Of a stretch of DNA of 63,612 nt, positions 1-8,181 are shown one piece after another. Both the position numbers and the translations under genes were made by a program. Position 1 is the stretch's first letter, and the number at the start of each line of letters is the position of its first letter. The notes below the pieces were generated by a model that was given only the letters and a program-made list of their open reading frames with translations, was not told the DNA's origin and did not search any database. The stretch is taken from contig SHAP01000010.1 of assembly GCA_004213555.1 (NCBI GenBank), forward strand, positions 1 to 63,612, in the 5' to 3' direction. The DNA is from Phycisphaeraceae bacterium. GTDB lineage: Bacteria; Planctomycetota; Phycisphaerae; Phycisphaerales; SM1A02.

Positions 1-627
1 ACCACCGGCAAGTCAAAAACTCACGGGGTACAGAATGCATCCTTGGCGGCCGGAATCGCTGCTGATTGGTCGGTGATGTTGAAATTCGAAACCAGCTTGA
101 ATTTCGACGATCGAAAAAGCCAACACGATCCGCACCTCATGTTCAAACACCGGTTCTATCGCAAGGATCTGGGGATCATTTCGACCGAAAGAATGGCGGT
201 CTACGGCGGTGTTGATTTTGACGACAACCTGGATCCATTCTTGGGCTTGGTGTACACCAAGATCGATGGCCGCTGGGGCACAAACCTCGGAATCTCGTGG
301 GAGACCGGCGAAGTGGCAAACGACGGCCCCCCCATCTTGGCCGGCCATGCTGGTGCCGACTTGTGGAAATTGCAATCCAGTGTGCTGTACCGGTTGTTCC
401 CCGAGGATTACAGCACCACTTCGAACCACGCTTGGTACGCCACGGTCGAAACAAGCTTGCCCTACGAAGAGAACGGTGATTGGGAATGGACCCTTGGCCC
501 CGGAATCCTCTATGAAGGACGCCGACACGCGTTTGAAGCGAACCTGCGGATTCCCGTCCAACAGGACATCAATCATCGCGCTGAGACCGAGTGGGCGTTG
601 GCGATTGGCTGGCGGACGTTGTTTTAA
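1..627 (+). CDS. Probable outer-membrane beta-barrel protein, 5' end missing
   Basis: The frame is open from the first base, so the true start lies outside the window; the TTG at 43 is only an internal candidate. About 208 residues are visible. They alternate short polar turns with strands rich in Trp, Tyr and Phe, and the protein ends in WRTLF, with the terminal aromatic residue typical of outer-membrane barrel signals. No catalytic motif or named family is recognised. The gene is followed after about 90 bases by two glycosyltransferase-like genes on the same strand, so a cell-surface role is plausible. The barrel reading rests on composition and the terminal Phe only. Confidence 0.55.
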   Translation, partial: TTGKSKTHGVQNASLAAGIAADWSVMLKFETSLNFDDRKSQHDPHLMFKHRFYRKDLGIISTERMAVYGGVDFDDNLDPFLGLVYTKIDGRWGTNLGISWETGEVANDGPPILAGHAGADLWKLQSSVLYRLFPEDYSTTSNHAWYATVETSLPYEENGDWEWTLGPGILYEGRRHAFEANLRIPVQQDINHRAETEWALAIGWRTLF

Positions 628-717
628 ACCTCTCGAGCAAGATTCCTTGCCCGGCGCATACCCAGTCACACACGAATGCGTTACGGTCAGAACCTGACGA
701 GGCAACCCACGACCTCC

Positions 718-1557
718 ATGCCGAAACCCCTGAACATTCTGGCCTTCTTCGATACCCGACCGGGTCACCAGTTCCAGACCCGCGGAGTTCTTTCCGCACT
801 CACTGCTTTGACCAAGGTGTCGGTTCGAGAACGACATGTTGGAAAACACTCAGATCCACTTGGCGAGTTCTGCCCCGATCTTTTGTTGGGTGCGGGACGA
901 CGGGTCCATGTCCCGATGCTGAAAGCCAAGATCCAAACCAAGGCAAAATCGGTGGTTCTGATGCGACCCACTCTGTGGACATTTGGCTATGACCTTGCCG
1001 TGGTTCCCAACCACGATCGAATGAAGCCGCATCCCAACATCATTCGCACGACTTTGGCGCCAACCACCATTCAACCCAGTTGCCACGACCGCTTCGGTCG
1101 GCCCCTCGCGCTGATTGGTGGACCTTCTCGGCACTTTTCTTGGGACATCACCTCTCTTCGTGAATGCATGAACCGCCTGAATAACGGATCTGGGTTTGAT
1201 GTCATCACTTCACGTCGAACCCCACTTGGCACCACCGGTCACTTGCCCCCAGATGCGCAAGTGCACAAACCATCATCTGTTGACCGAACGTGTTACGAGT
1301 CGTACTTGGCAAACGCACCGTTGATTTTGGTCACTCCTGACAGCGTCTCCATGCTGGCCGACGCCATCACTGCTGGTGCTGCTGTCCACACGGTGCCAAT
1401 GAAACCAAACCCCAAATCAAAAGTTGCTCGAGCCGTTTCTCAACTGGAGGCCAGCAACATGATCAATACCGGCCTGTCGAGCGTTCCCCTCAACGAGTCC
1501 AAACGCGTGGCCGAAGAAATTCTTTCACGTTTCTTTCCGGAGCACCTCGGTGGGTGA
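718..1557 (+). CDS. ELM1/GtrOC1-like putative glycosyltransferase
   Basis: The 279-residue protein opens with LNILAFFDTRPGHQFQTRG, resembling the N-terminal D-x-x-PGH-x-x-Q motif of the mitochondrial-fission ELM1 family, whose bacterial members are annotated as putative sugar transferases. A C-terminal segment with APLILVTPDSVSML fits the donor-binding half of such enzymes. The ATG at 718 is preferred because recognisable homology begins just after it; an upstream in-frame ATG at 676 would add 14 unremarkable residues, and neither start has a convincing ribosome site. The stop overlaps the next glycosyltransferase by 8 bases, so the two probably act together in surface glycan assembly. The acceptor is unknown. 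Confidence 0.6.
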   Translation: MPKPLNILAFFDTRPGHQFQTRGVLSALTALTKVSVRERHVGKHSDPLGEFCPDLLLGAGRRVHVPMLKAKIQTKAKSVVLMRPTLWTFGYDLAVVPNHDRMKPHPNIIRTTLAPTTIQPSCHDRFGRPLALIGGPSRHFSWDITSLRECMNRLNNGSGFDVITSRRTPLGTTGHLPPDAQVHKPSSVDRTCYESYLANAPLILVTPDSVSMLADAITAGAAVHTVPMKPNPKSKVARAVSQLEASNMINTGLSSVPLNESKRVAEEILSRFFPEHLGG

Positions 1558-2701
1558 CCGCACGCCCACCATCGTGCAAGTGCTTCCCGCCCTGGAGTCT
1601 GGAGGCGTCGAGCGAGGAACTCTGGAAATTGGCCGCGCCATCGTGGAAGCGGGCTGGAGATCGGTGGTGGTTTCTGGGGGCGGTCGCTTGGTTGATCAAC
1701 TCAAAGCAGAAGGTTCCGAGCACGTCACCTGGGATCTTGGTCGAAAGTCATTCTTGACCCTCCGTCATATCCGGCCCTTCCGACGCTTTCTTCGAGAACT
1801 CCACCCTGACATTCTTCATGCTCGTTCACGAATGCCCGCCTGGATGACATGGCTTGCTTGGCGTGGATTACCGAAACACCACCGTCCACGATTCGTCACC
1901 ACCGTGCATGGGCCATACTCGGTCAACGCGTACAGCAAAATCATGACCCGAGGTGAACGGGTCATCGCCGTATCCAAGATGATTCGCAGATACATCTTGG
2001 ACAATTACCAAGGGGTTGATCCCTCGTGTATTCGAGTGATCCATCGCGGGATCGCACCTGAAGATCACCCTCGAGGGCATCGCCCTGATTCAGAATGGCG
2101 CACGGTTTTTCGTCAGGACCTCCCGGGCACCACCGCAGACACCAAACTCATCACCATCCCCGCGCGGATCACCCGGTGGAAAGGCCAGCTGGCCGGTGTC
2201 GAAGTCTTGGCCCAACTGCTTCAAGAGGGGTACGACGTCGCCTTGCTCTTGGTTGGTGAAGTCAAAGACGGTAAGGACGGGTTCCGCCAAGAGCTCGAGA
2301 TGAGAGCGACAGCGCTGGGCGTTCAAAATCGCGTGATCTTCCTTGGCCACCGCAAGGACATCCGAGAGATTTTGGCCGTTTCCGATGTCTCGCTCAGCCT
2401 GACCGAGAAGCCCGAAGCCTTTGGTCGAGTGATCGTGGAATCTCTCAGTTTGGGCACCCCGGTGGTGGCCTATGACCATGGAGGCGCGGCCGAACAACTT
2501 GAAGTCATGTTGCCTTCCGGACGGGTGCCTGTGGGAGATCTCCAAGGGGCCATCCAAACCGTGGCCGATTTTCTTCGCACCCCCCCAACCATCGCCACCG
2601 GGCACCCCTTCACCCTGGACCAGATGCAACGGTCCACCTTGGCGGTCTACGAAGAGCTTCTTTCTCAGACCCACATTCAGGAACCCTCGGGATTGACTTG
2701 A
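1550..2701 (+). CDS. GT4-family glycosyltransferase
   Basis: A 383-residue GT-B fold glycosyltransferase. The N-terminal half carries VLPALESGGVERGTLEIG, the glycine-rich acceptor-side loop of family 4 enzymes. The C-terminal half has PARITRWKGQ (the R-x-x-x-x-KG donor-binding motif) near residue 205 and the E-x7-E signature as EAFGRVIVESLSLGTPVV near residue 290. It starts at a GTG overlapping the end of the ELM1-like gene by 8 bases, implying translational coupling. The likely job is addition of a sugar from a nucleotide donor to a surface glycan or lipid carrier. Donor and acceptor cannot be read from the sequence. Confidence 0.85.
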   Translation: MGDRTPTIVQVLPALESGGVERGTLEIGRAIVEAGWRSVVVSGGGRLVDQLKAEGSEHVTWDLGRKSFLTLRHIRPFRRFLRELHPDILHARSRMPAWMTWLAWRGLPKHHRPRFVTTVHGPYSVNAYSKIMTRGERVIAVSKMIRRYILDNYQGVDPSCIRVIHRGIAPEDHPRGHRPDSEWRTVFRQDLPGTTADTKLITIPARITRWKGQLAGVEVLAQLLQEGYDVALLLVGEVKDGKDGFRQELEMRATALGVQNRVIFLGHRKDIREILAVSDVSLSLTEKPEAFGRVIVESLSLGTPVVAYDHGGAAEQLEVMLPSGRVPVGDLQGAIQTVADFLRTPPTIATGHPFTLDQMQRSTLAVYEELLSQTHIQEPSGLT

Positions 2702-2725
2702 CCTGATCCGCTGGCGGTTTATGCT
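2698..2725 (+). promoter_or_regulatory. Candidate sigma70-type promoter for the lectin/dockerin gene
   Basis: TTGACC (2698-2703), a 16-base spacer and TATGCT (2720-2725) lie 22 bases before the start at 2747. The -35 box overlaps the stop codon of the preceding gene. Consensus match is good, but only by eye. Confidence 0.45.
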
Positions 2726-2746
2726 CCACTTAGAAGGAGATTCGCC

Positions 2747-4240
2747 ATGATCCGTACCTCAGCCACCCTTGCGTTGGTGTGTGCCTCGTTCAGCGCCGCC
2801 CAGTCCCTGTCCATCAACATCTCTGGTGAAGGTCAAAATGGTTTCGGTCCTTACACCGCCACCATTGACCTCGACACCACCAATTGGCCAGGAAGTTGCC
2901 CGGCCACCGGCGTGTTGCAGTTCACCGCCGTTCCGCCGGCCACCATTTCGGGTACCGCTTCGTTGATCGATGGCTGCAGCTTTGAAGTGTTTGGCGACAT
3001 TCTTGGTGACATCCCAGGTGTTGGTCCGTACGAGTGGGTGATTCAGGCGATGTTCTCGGTGGAAGACAACACCGCCACTGAGATCTCAGGAAATGGCGTG
3101 ACTCGAGTCATCGGAAACAACCCATTTGATGGGGCTACTTTCGATCTTGGCTTCAACAGCGATTGGACGTCCGACGGAACATTGACCCCGCTCCCAGATG
3201 ACGGTGTCTTGGCGTGTGCCACTTGGCCAGTGATTTCAGGAGGCAACGGTCGAACCTACGAAATCCACCGCCTCCCCGTGAACTCCAATTGGGAAGCAGC
3301 GCGGGTCGCCGCCATTGCGCTGGGTGGAAAGCTTGTGGCCTTTGAAACCAGAGCCGAACGAGATTTTGTGTTCTCTTCGCTTTCCAGCCGAATTCTGGAT
3401 GGCGTGGTGACCGCCACGTCGCTGGTGCAAGACTTTGGACAAATCGACTACTCCGAACCCGGTGGTGGCTGGATTTGGTGGGAAGGCGGCCCTGTCCGGT
3501 GGGCCGCATGGAATGCTGGTGAGCCCAACAACAGCAACGCGGGTTCATCTGAAGATTTTTCGGAATTCCAATTTGGTGGAGGGTTCAATGACATCATTGA
3601 CGGGAGCTACAGCCAAATGCTGGTGGAACTCCCAGCCGATGACGACACGCCCATCGCCGAGGACGAGGTGGTCCTCGGATCCACTCGATTTGTCCGGTAC
3701 CGCACCCGCGGCGGGATGTCCTGGACCGAATTGCAAGACTTTGCATTGGCCGAGGGCGGGCAGTTGGCTTGCTTTGAGACCGAAGCCGAACTCGACGCGG
3801 CGACACCACTTGGTGACACCTTGCCCGACGGTGCTCTTTTGGCGATCGGTTTGGTGCAAGCCCCTGGCAGCATCGAACCGGCAGGAGGATGGGGCTGGAT
3901 CAATGGTGCAGCGTTGACGTACGACCGATGGGCCGCTGCCGAGCCCAACGACAGCCCTTTGGGGGAAGACGTTGTTCAAATGCTCTCTGGTGGCTTCTGG
4001 AACGACACCCGTGATCAATCCAACGCAACCCACGCCATTCTGGAATTCTCCGATGCCCCGCCACCCCCGCCCGTTTGTCCTGAGGACCTCGACGACAGCG
4101 GCAGCGTGGATTTTGGAGACATCTTGGCCGTCCTGTCCTCCTGGGGCACGCCCGATGGTGATGTGGACGGCAATGGCACCACTGACTTCGGTGACATCTT
4201 GGCGGTCTTGTCTGAGTGGGGCGTCTGTTCTGAAGGCTAA
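2747..4240 (+). CDS. Exported protein with two C-type lectin-like domains and a dockerin
   Basis: A 497-residue secreted protein. The signal peptide spans about residues 1-19, ending SFSAAQS. Residues 21-160 form an unassigned beta-rich region. Two C-type lectin-like domains follow, about 165-296 and 312-434, each with a WA-x5-EPN-type loop (WNAGEPNN and WAAAEPNDS), the usual sugar/calcium-binding position. After a proline linker (PPPPPV) come two EF-hand-like repeats, DDSGSVDFGDILAVL and DVDGNGTTDFGDILAVL, each ending in a Trp-Gly pair, forming a Phycisphaerae-type dockerin that probably serves as a cell-surface attachment or sorting signal. A good ribosome site, AAGGAGA, precedes the ATG. 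The gene is probably monocistronic between a promoter and a strong terminator. Confidence 0.85.
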   Translation: MIRTSATLALVCASFSAAQSLSINISGEGQNGFGPYTATIDLDTTNWPGSCPATGVLQFTAVPPATISGTASLIDGCSFEVFGDILGDIPGVGPYEWVIQAMFSVEDNTATEISGNGVTRVIGNNPFDGATFDLGFNSDWTSDGTLTPLPDDGVLACATWPVISGGNGRTYEIHRLPVNSNWEAARVAAIALGGKLVAFETRAERDFVFSSLSSRILDGVVTATSLVQDFGQIDYSEPGGGWIWWEGGPVRWAAWNAGEPNNSNAGSSEDFSEFQFGGGFNDIIDGSYSQMLVELPADDDTPIAEDEVVLGSTRFVRYRTRGGMSWTELQDFALAEGGQLACFETEAELDAATPLGDTLPDGALLAIGLVQAPGSIEPAGGWGWINGAALTYDRWAAAEPNDSPLGEDVVQMLSGGFWNDTRDQSNATHAILEFSDAPPPPPVCPEDLDDSGSVDFGDILAVLSSWGTPDGDVDGNGTTDFGDILAVLSEWGVCSEG

Positions 4241-4266
4241 AGCCCACACCAACCAGTGAAACGAAA

Positions 4267-4293
4267 ATCGCCCCGGCCATTGGCCGGGGCGAT
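4267..4293. terminator. Bidirectional hairpin between convergent genes
   Basis: A perfect 12-bp stem, ATCGCCCCGGCC paired with GGCCGGGGCGAT around an ATT loop, lies between the lectin/dockerin gene (+) and the PEP-CTERM-like gene (-). Short T-rich flanks on both strands are weak, but the stem is very stable and the position fits termination in both directions. Confidence 0.75.
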
Positions 4294-4316
4294 TGTTCAT
4301 TCAGAACCAAAGTGGT

Positions 4317-4820
4317 TCAGCTGCGGCGACGTCGGCCGAGGCCGGCAAGACCGAGCAGGGCAATCGCACCTGGAGCAGGAACCACGGTGTAGTTAAAGCT
4401 CAGGTTTGCATCGAGGGCCCCTTGGTTGATGGGGTCGAAGCCTTGCAAGTTCACGACACCGAGACCAGCATCACCAATCGAAACACCAGAACCGAAGACC
4501 ACGTCAAAGTTCCAGTCGAATTGACCGGTGAAAGGAATGGTCAAGGTGCCAATGCCTTGGTAGCTGGGGCCAGTCACGGAACCTTGAGAGGTTTCGCCAG
4601 AGGTACCTTCGCCACCAAACGAGCCATTGAAGTCAATGGTCGAACCGAAAAGCTGAGGCAACACGGTTTGACCCGTGAGGGCACCAGTGTCGGTGTCGAG
4701 GAAGAGCTGGCCCGAGAAACTGCCGAACGCTGGATCGGCGATACCGTCCACTTCGATCGTCAGCACATCTGCGGAAGCCATCCCCGCGGCAAGAAGCGTT
4801 GTGCACAGTGCTTTTTGCAT
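4317..4820 (-). CDS. PEP-CTERM-like exported protein
   Basis: A 167-residue protein with an N-terminal signal peptide (cleavage likely after GMASA) and a beta-rich Gly/Thr/Ser body. It ends in a tripartite sorting tail: VPAPGAIALLGLAGL followed by GRRRRS, i.e. a Pro-rich motif, a membrane-length hydrophobic stretch and an Arg cluster. This matches PEP-CTERM-type signals processed by exosortase, with PAP in place of PEP. The ATG at 4820 is chosen because AGGAGA lies just upstream and the signal peptide follows directly; a longer frame to 4886 lacks both. The function of the body is not recognised, and no exosortase lies in the window. Confidence 0.75.
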   Translation of the reverse strand: MQKALCTTLLAAGMASADVLTIEVDGIADPAFGSFSGQLFLDTDTGALTGQTVLPQLFGSTIDFNGSFGGEGTSGETSQGSVTGPSYQGIGTLTIPFTGQFDWNFDVVFGSGVSIGDAGLGVVNLQGFDPINQGALDANLSFNYTVVPAPGAIALLGLAGLGRRRRS

Positions 4821-4944
4821 GAGATTCTCCTGTAAAAAAGAACAAACCCCGAAGGGCGGAAGAATCTCTCTCTTATCAAGAGACACATGTCTCTAATTTC
4901 AGTCTAGTGCATGGCGGATATCAGTCAAGGGATTCCGCAACACG

Positions 4945-4964
4945 AAAAAAAGGCCCTACGGGCC
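4945..4964 (-). terminator. Terminator downstream of tRNA-Ser
   Basis: On the minus strand GGCCC-GTA-GGGCC forms a 5-bp GC stem followed immediately by seven T residues, starting 8 bases after the 3' end of the tRNA. This is a classic intrinsic terminator arrangement. Confidence 0.75.
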
Positions 4965-4972
4965 CATAAAAG

Positions 4973-5060
4973 CGGACAGAGAGGGATTCGAACCCTCGTC
5001 ACGGGAAACCCGTGAACCGGATTTCGAATCCGGCGCGTTCAGCCGCTCCGCCACCTGTCC
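4973..5060 (-). tRNA. tRNA-Ser (anticodon CGA)
   Basis: An 88-base class II tRNA. The acceptor stem pairs GGACAGG with TCTGTCC (last pair G-T), with G as discriminator base. The anticodon arm is CCGGA-TTCGAAA-TCCGG, giving anticodon CGA, which reads UCG serine codons. A long variable arm (CACGGG...CCCGTG) and the T arm GAGGG-TTCGAAT-CCCTC follow. CCA is not encoded. An intrinsic terminator lies just downstream. Confidence 0.95.
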
Positions 5061-5102
5061 GGAAGGGAGAAACGTCGATTGTGACGACTCCAGCAGCATG
5101 CG

Positions 5103-5357
5103 TCAATCTTCTTTGTTGCTTCCGCCGGCGGCGGCGTTGGCTTCGTCCACCGCCCGTTGGATGCGGTCGTTGTATTCGCCAATTTCGAATTCAATATTTT
5201 CCGCCGCATCCATGGCTTGGCCCAGGGCACTGGTCCGGCCTTCGGAGTCGTCAACCGGTTCGGGTGGTGCCGCAGTGTTGGGAGCAAAATCACCCTCCGG
5301 CTCTGCGTTGCAACCGAACAGGACGAGAACCAAAGCACAAAAAGACAATCGCATCAT
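5103..5357 (-). CDS. Small lipoprotein of unknown function
   Basis: An 84-residue protein with a lipoprotein signal: MMRLSFCALVLVLFGC, the lipobox Cys being residue 16. The mature part begins Asn-Ala-Glu, is Pro- and acid-rich, and ends in a probable amphipathic helix with many Ala, Glu and Asp residues. The start overlaps the stop of the upstream ankyrin lipoprotein gene in an ATGA arrangement, so the two are translationally coupled and probably work at the same membrane. No family is recognised. The tRNA-Ser gene lies 42 bases downstream. Confidence 0.7.
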   Translation of the reverse strand: MMRLSFCALVLVLFGCNAEPEGDFAPNTAAPPEPVDDSEGRTSALGQAMDAAENIEFEIGEYNDRIQRAVDEANAAAGGSNKED

Positions 5358-5947
5358 GGCAACAACTTTCGAATCTCTTCACGTCCGGTCTGTATGGCTT
5401 CAAATGAAAACGGCGCTTGGAACGCTTTGGCGATTTCCATGGTGTCCTCCTTGCTGATGCGAAGATAATCCATGGGCAACCCACCGCTCTCCTCCCGAAC
5501 GGTTGGATCGACCCCGGCTTCCAGCAAGGCCGCGGCAACTTCATCATGGCCCCAAAGACATGCCATGTGCAACGGCGTGGTCCATGGATCACCATAAGCG
5601 AGGTCAGGGTCGGCCTGGTTGGCCAACAAAAAGGCCACCGCTTCCGACTGGCCCCACCAGGCAGCATGACCCAAGGGGGTGGTCTTGAACAGGGGATCCG
5701 CCAAGTTGGGATCAAAGCCCCGTTCTTTCACGGAAATCTTGAGCAGGGCAAGATCCCCTTCTGCGGAAGCGCGCCAAGGATCTGGAGAAGGAGGAACATC
5801 CTTGAGGTACACCGCGGCCTGATCAACCTCAGGGGCGGCTGGGCCAGCTGGTTCAGCATCAGATTCAGATTCAGATGACGCTGGGCCTTCCGTGCAGCCT
5901 GCCACACCAAACATCATGAGAAGCCCTGCGAGGGTCCATTGGTTCAT
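5354..5947 (-). CDS. Ankyrin-repeat lipoprotein
   Basis: A 197-residue protein with a lipoprotein signal ending in GVAGC (Cys 18), then an acidic Ser/Pro-rich linker to about residue 50. Residues 55-165 hold about three ankyrin repeats, shown by TTPLGHAAWWGQSEAVAFLL and TPLHMACLWGHDEVAAALLE with the typical TPLH and LL spacing. Ankyrin repeats mediate protein binding, here probably at the periplasmic face of a membrane. The gene starts 21 bases after the protease gene and overlaps the next small lipoprotein by 4 bases, so it may share the protease transcript. The partner is unknown. Confidence 0.8.
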   Translation of the reverse strand: MNQWTLAGLLMMFGVAGCTEGPASSESESDAEPAGPAAPEVDQAAVYLKDVPPSPDPWRASAEGDLALLKISVKERGFDPNLADPLFKTTPLGHAAWWGQSEAVAFLLANQADPDLAYGDPWTTPLHMACLWGHDEVAAALLEAGVDPTVREESGGLPMDYLRISKEDTMEIAKAFQAPFSFEAIQTGREEIRKLLP

Positions 5948-5968
5948 GGCAACAGCCTACTCGGATTC

Positions 5969-8098
5969 TTAGCCAAACCAGTTGGCCAGCACCACGAGCA
6001 AATCTTGGTATCCGGTCACTCCATCGCCATCGAGGTCGGTAGCACAAGGCGTGCTGCAGGGGCCCCAAGCTCCCAGAATCAAAAGCAGATCTTGATACGT
6101 GGCCGCCCCATCACCGTTGACATCGCCGGGGACCGGTTCGTTGTCACAGGTCACCGTGCGAATACGCACTCCATCAAGACCGGCTTCAATCACTGAGGGC
6201 AACCCCACATCGCTGGTGCTGACCCGCATCCGCAATTCGGTTGGAATTTGTGGAAGCGGCAGCGACGAAACGGGGAACGAGACAAATTCCCAACCTCCTC
6301 CGGGCGCGGCAGGTGGTTGGTAATTCTCCAAGACCGACCATGTTGTGCCGCCATCACCACTGATTTCGACCAACAAGAAGTCGTCCATTTGGTTTTCGAA
6401 ATCTCCGTCGTAAAACCACCGGGCGTACACCAACTCATGGTCCGCCCCACCGACAGCCATTGAGGGCGAAAGAAGCGTGGTGGGCCCCCCGTCAACATCG
6501 GAGTTCCCTGGGACGTTGTCGGTCAGCCAGCACGAACCCGAGCCATCGGCATCGGCCACCGGGTCGCCGCGATCGCCGTACCCGGCCGGGGCTCCACGGG
6601 TCCACCCTCCGTCAATCAAGCCAGTACCGTTTTCGACGGTCCAGCCTTGATCGGTCTGAAAATCATCGGAAAAACTGGTGGCTTCATCGTTGGCCACCAG
6701 CGCGGTAAGCAACGCGGCCGGGGCCCCTTCCGGAAGCCGGGTGGGTTCCCCGGCCAGATTTCTTGCCTCAAAGTACAAACCCACAGTGGCACCACATGGC
6801 AAAGCTGGGAGCGCCGCACGGACAACGCCGTCACCCAGATCCACCAGCGTGCACTCTTCAAAACCAGCCCCCACCCCTTGATCCAAGCGAACACTGAGGT
6901 CCGAGATCGAGGGCATCGGTGATCCAATGGGCTGGACCTTGAAGTCAATCGTTGCCCCCACCGCATCGATGCGATCTGGCAAAGGTGCCACCAGCGAAAG
7001 TACAAAGTCCGTCTCGGGAATGGCTTCACCTTGAGGGTTGGAGATCGCCGCGACCAATTCGGGCCGGGTCACCCACATGCCACTGTTGAAGCCACCGCTG
7101 CTGGTGCATCCTCCGTTGGTGTGAATACCCAACACATCGCCGGTCGTGGCATCGATGATTGGTGAGCCTGAGTCGCCTCCCATGGTGTCGCAGTTGTGAC
7201 TCAGGCTGTAAGCGAAGCTGAACAGAAAAAGACCCTCGGATCGCTTCTGCATCCAACTCAATTCTGGCGGCAAAGGTGCATCCACGGTGCCGTATCCAAT
7301 GATTCGCAGCGGACGCTGGTCGGCCGGTTGGGTGGCAGTGGCGCGATCAAACCACGCGCCCTGTGCCTGCCATGGCTTCAAGTTGGATTCAGTATTTCGG
7401 AAGCACGCAAAGTGGGTCCAATCTTCTCCTTGCTCCGTGACCGGTGAATTTTGAATACTTTGCGTGTCGATCGCGTACTGATGGATGGGGTCAGGGTGCT
7501 GGGGATTGCCCACAACGTCACTTGGGGGCACATTGAACTGGGCCACATTCAACAACGAAGGGTTTTCAGAGCAGTGACCGGCGGTCAAAAAGTTGCGACC
7601 GGGATCGTCGATCAGAAACCCAGTACACAGGATGGGCATCAAGCGGGCCAAACGAGGGTCCGAAGACTCGGAACGTTCGTCATCGAAGCAAATGGTGGTG
7701 GCCAAACCAGGTTCGGCTTGGGTCCACAACCCAGCCAGTTGCACTCGGGATGATGAGCCCGGTCCGGCCAGAAGATCGATTCGAACCGCGTCACCATTGA
7801 AATATGCCGATGTATTTTGCCACTCCACAAGTCGATCGTGGTTCAGTTGCTGGACCGCGCCATCCTGCAAAGACTCCACCCGAAGCAACGATCGATCGTC
7901 CAGTTGGACCGCGCTGAAGTTCAGACGGAGCCAAGTCGCATTCTGCTGGCGGACCACATGCGACCACACCACCTCGCGCCCTTCGACGTCTTCTGGCACT
8001 TGGACCACGCCTGAATCCACAGGATGGTGTTGATACAGCTCCAAAGTCTGAAGTTGAACCAGCAGAGACAAACCAACCAAACCGGCGCAATGGAACAT
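5969..8098 (-). CDS. Secreted trypsin-like serine protease with dockerin
   Basis: A 709-residue exported protease. The signal peptide covers about residues 1-18, after a good GGAGG ribosome site. The chymotrypsin-fold domain (about 125-350) has the full triad: His175 in TAGHC, probable Asp226 in GEDW and Ser310 in GGDSGSP. Next come an Ig-like region (about 370-470), a jelly-roll-like module of about 180 residues beginning DDFQTDQGW, and two EF-hand-like dockerin repeats ending DLLVVLANW. The region after the protease domain closely parallels the LVIVD-repeat protein encoded just upstream, pointing to shared surface anchoring. Likely role: extracellular or surface proteolysis; substrate unknown. 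Confidence 0.88.
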   Translation of the reverse strand: MFHCAGLVGLSLLVQLQTLELYQHHPVDSGVVQVPEDVEGREVVWSHVVRQQNATWLRLNFSAVQLDDRSLLRVESLQDGAVQQLNHDRLVEWQNTSAYFNGDAVRIDLLAGPGSSSRVQLAGLWTQAEPGLATTICFDDERSESSDPRLARLMPILCTGFLIDDPGRNFLTAGHCSENPSLLNVAQFNVPPSDVVGNPQHPDPIHQYAIDTQSIQNSPVTEQGEDWTHFACFRNTESNLKPWQAQGAWFDRATATQPADQRPLRIIGYGTVDAPLPPELSWMQKRSEGLFLFSFAYSLSHNCDTMGGDSGSPIIDATTGDVLGIHTNGGCTSSGGFNSGMWVTRPELVAAISNPQGEAIPETDFVLSLVAPLPDRIDAVGATIDFKVQPIGSPMPSISDLSVRLDQGVGAGFEECTLVDLGDGVVRAALPALPCGATVGLYFEARNLAGEPTRLPEGAPAALLTALVANDEATSFSDDFQTDQGWTVENGTGLIDGGWTRGAPAGYGDRGDPVADADGSGSCWLTDNVPGNSDVDGGPTTLLSPSMAVGGADHELVYARWFYDGDFENQMDDFLLVEISGDGGTTWSVLENYQPPAAPGGGWEFVSFPVSSLPLPQIPTELRMRVSTSDVGLPSVIEAGLDGVRIRTVTCDNEPVPGDVNGDGAATYQDLLLILGAWGPCSTPCATDLDGDGVTGYQDLLVVLANWFG

Positions 8099-8181
8099 AG
8101 ATCCCCTCCTGGAACCTCAAACGGGGTCTGCCCCCGGAGCACCATCCACGTTTGTCCAGTGTCCCGAAAAATCGGGTGCAA

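Noticed and set aside
8163..8176. Small hairpin CCCGA-AAAA-TCGGG after the LVIVD gene
   Set aside because: Only five base pairs and no T-tract on the minus strand; too weak to call a terminator.
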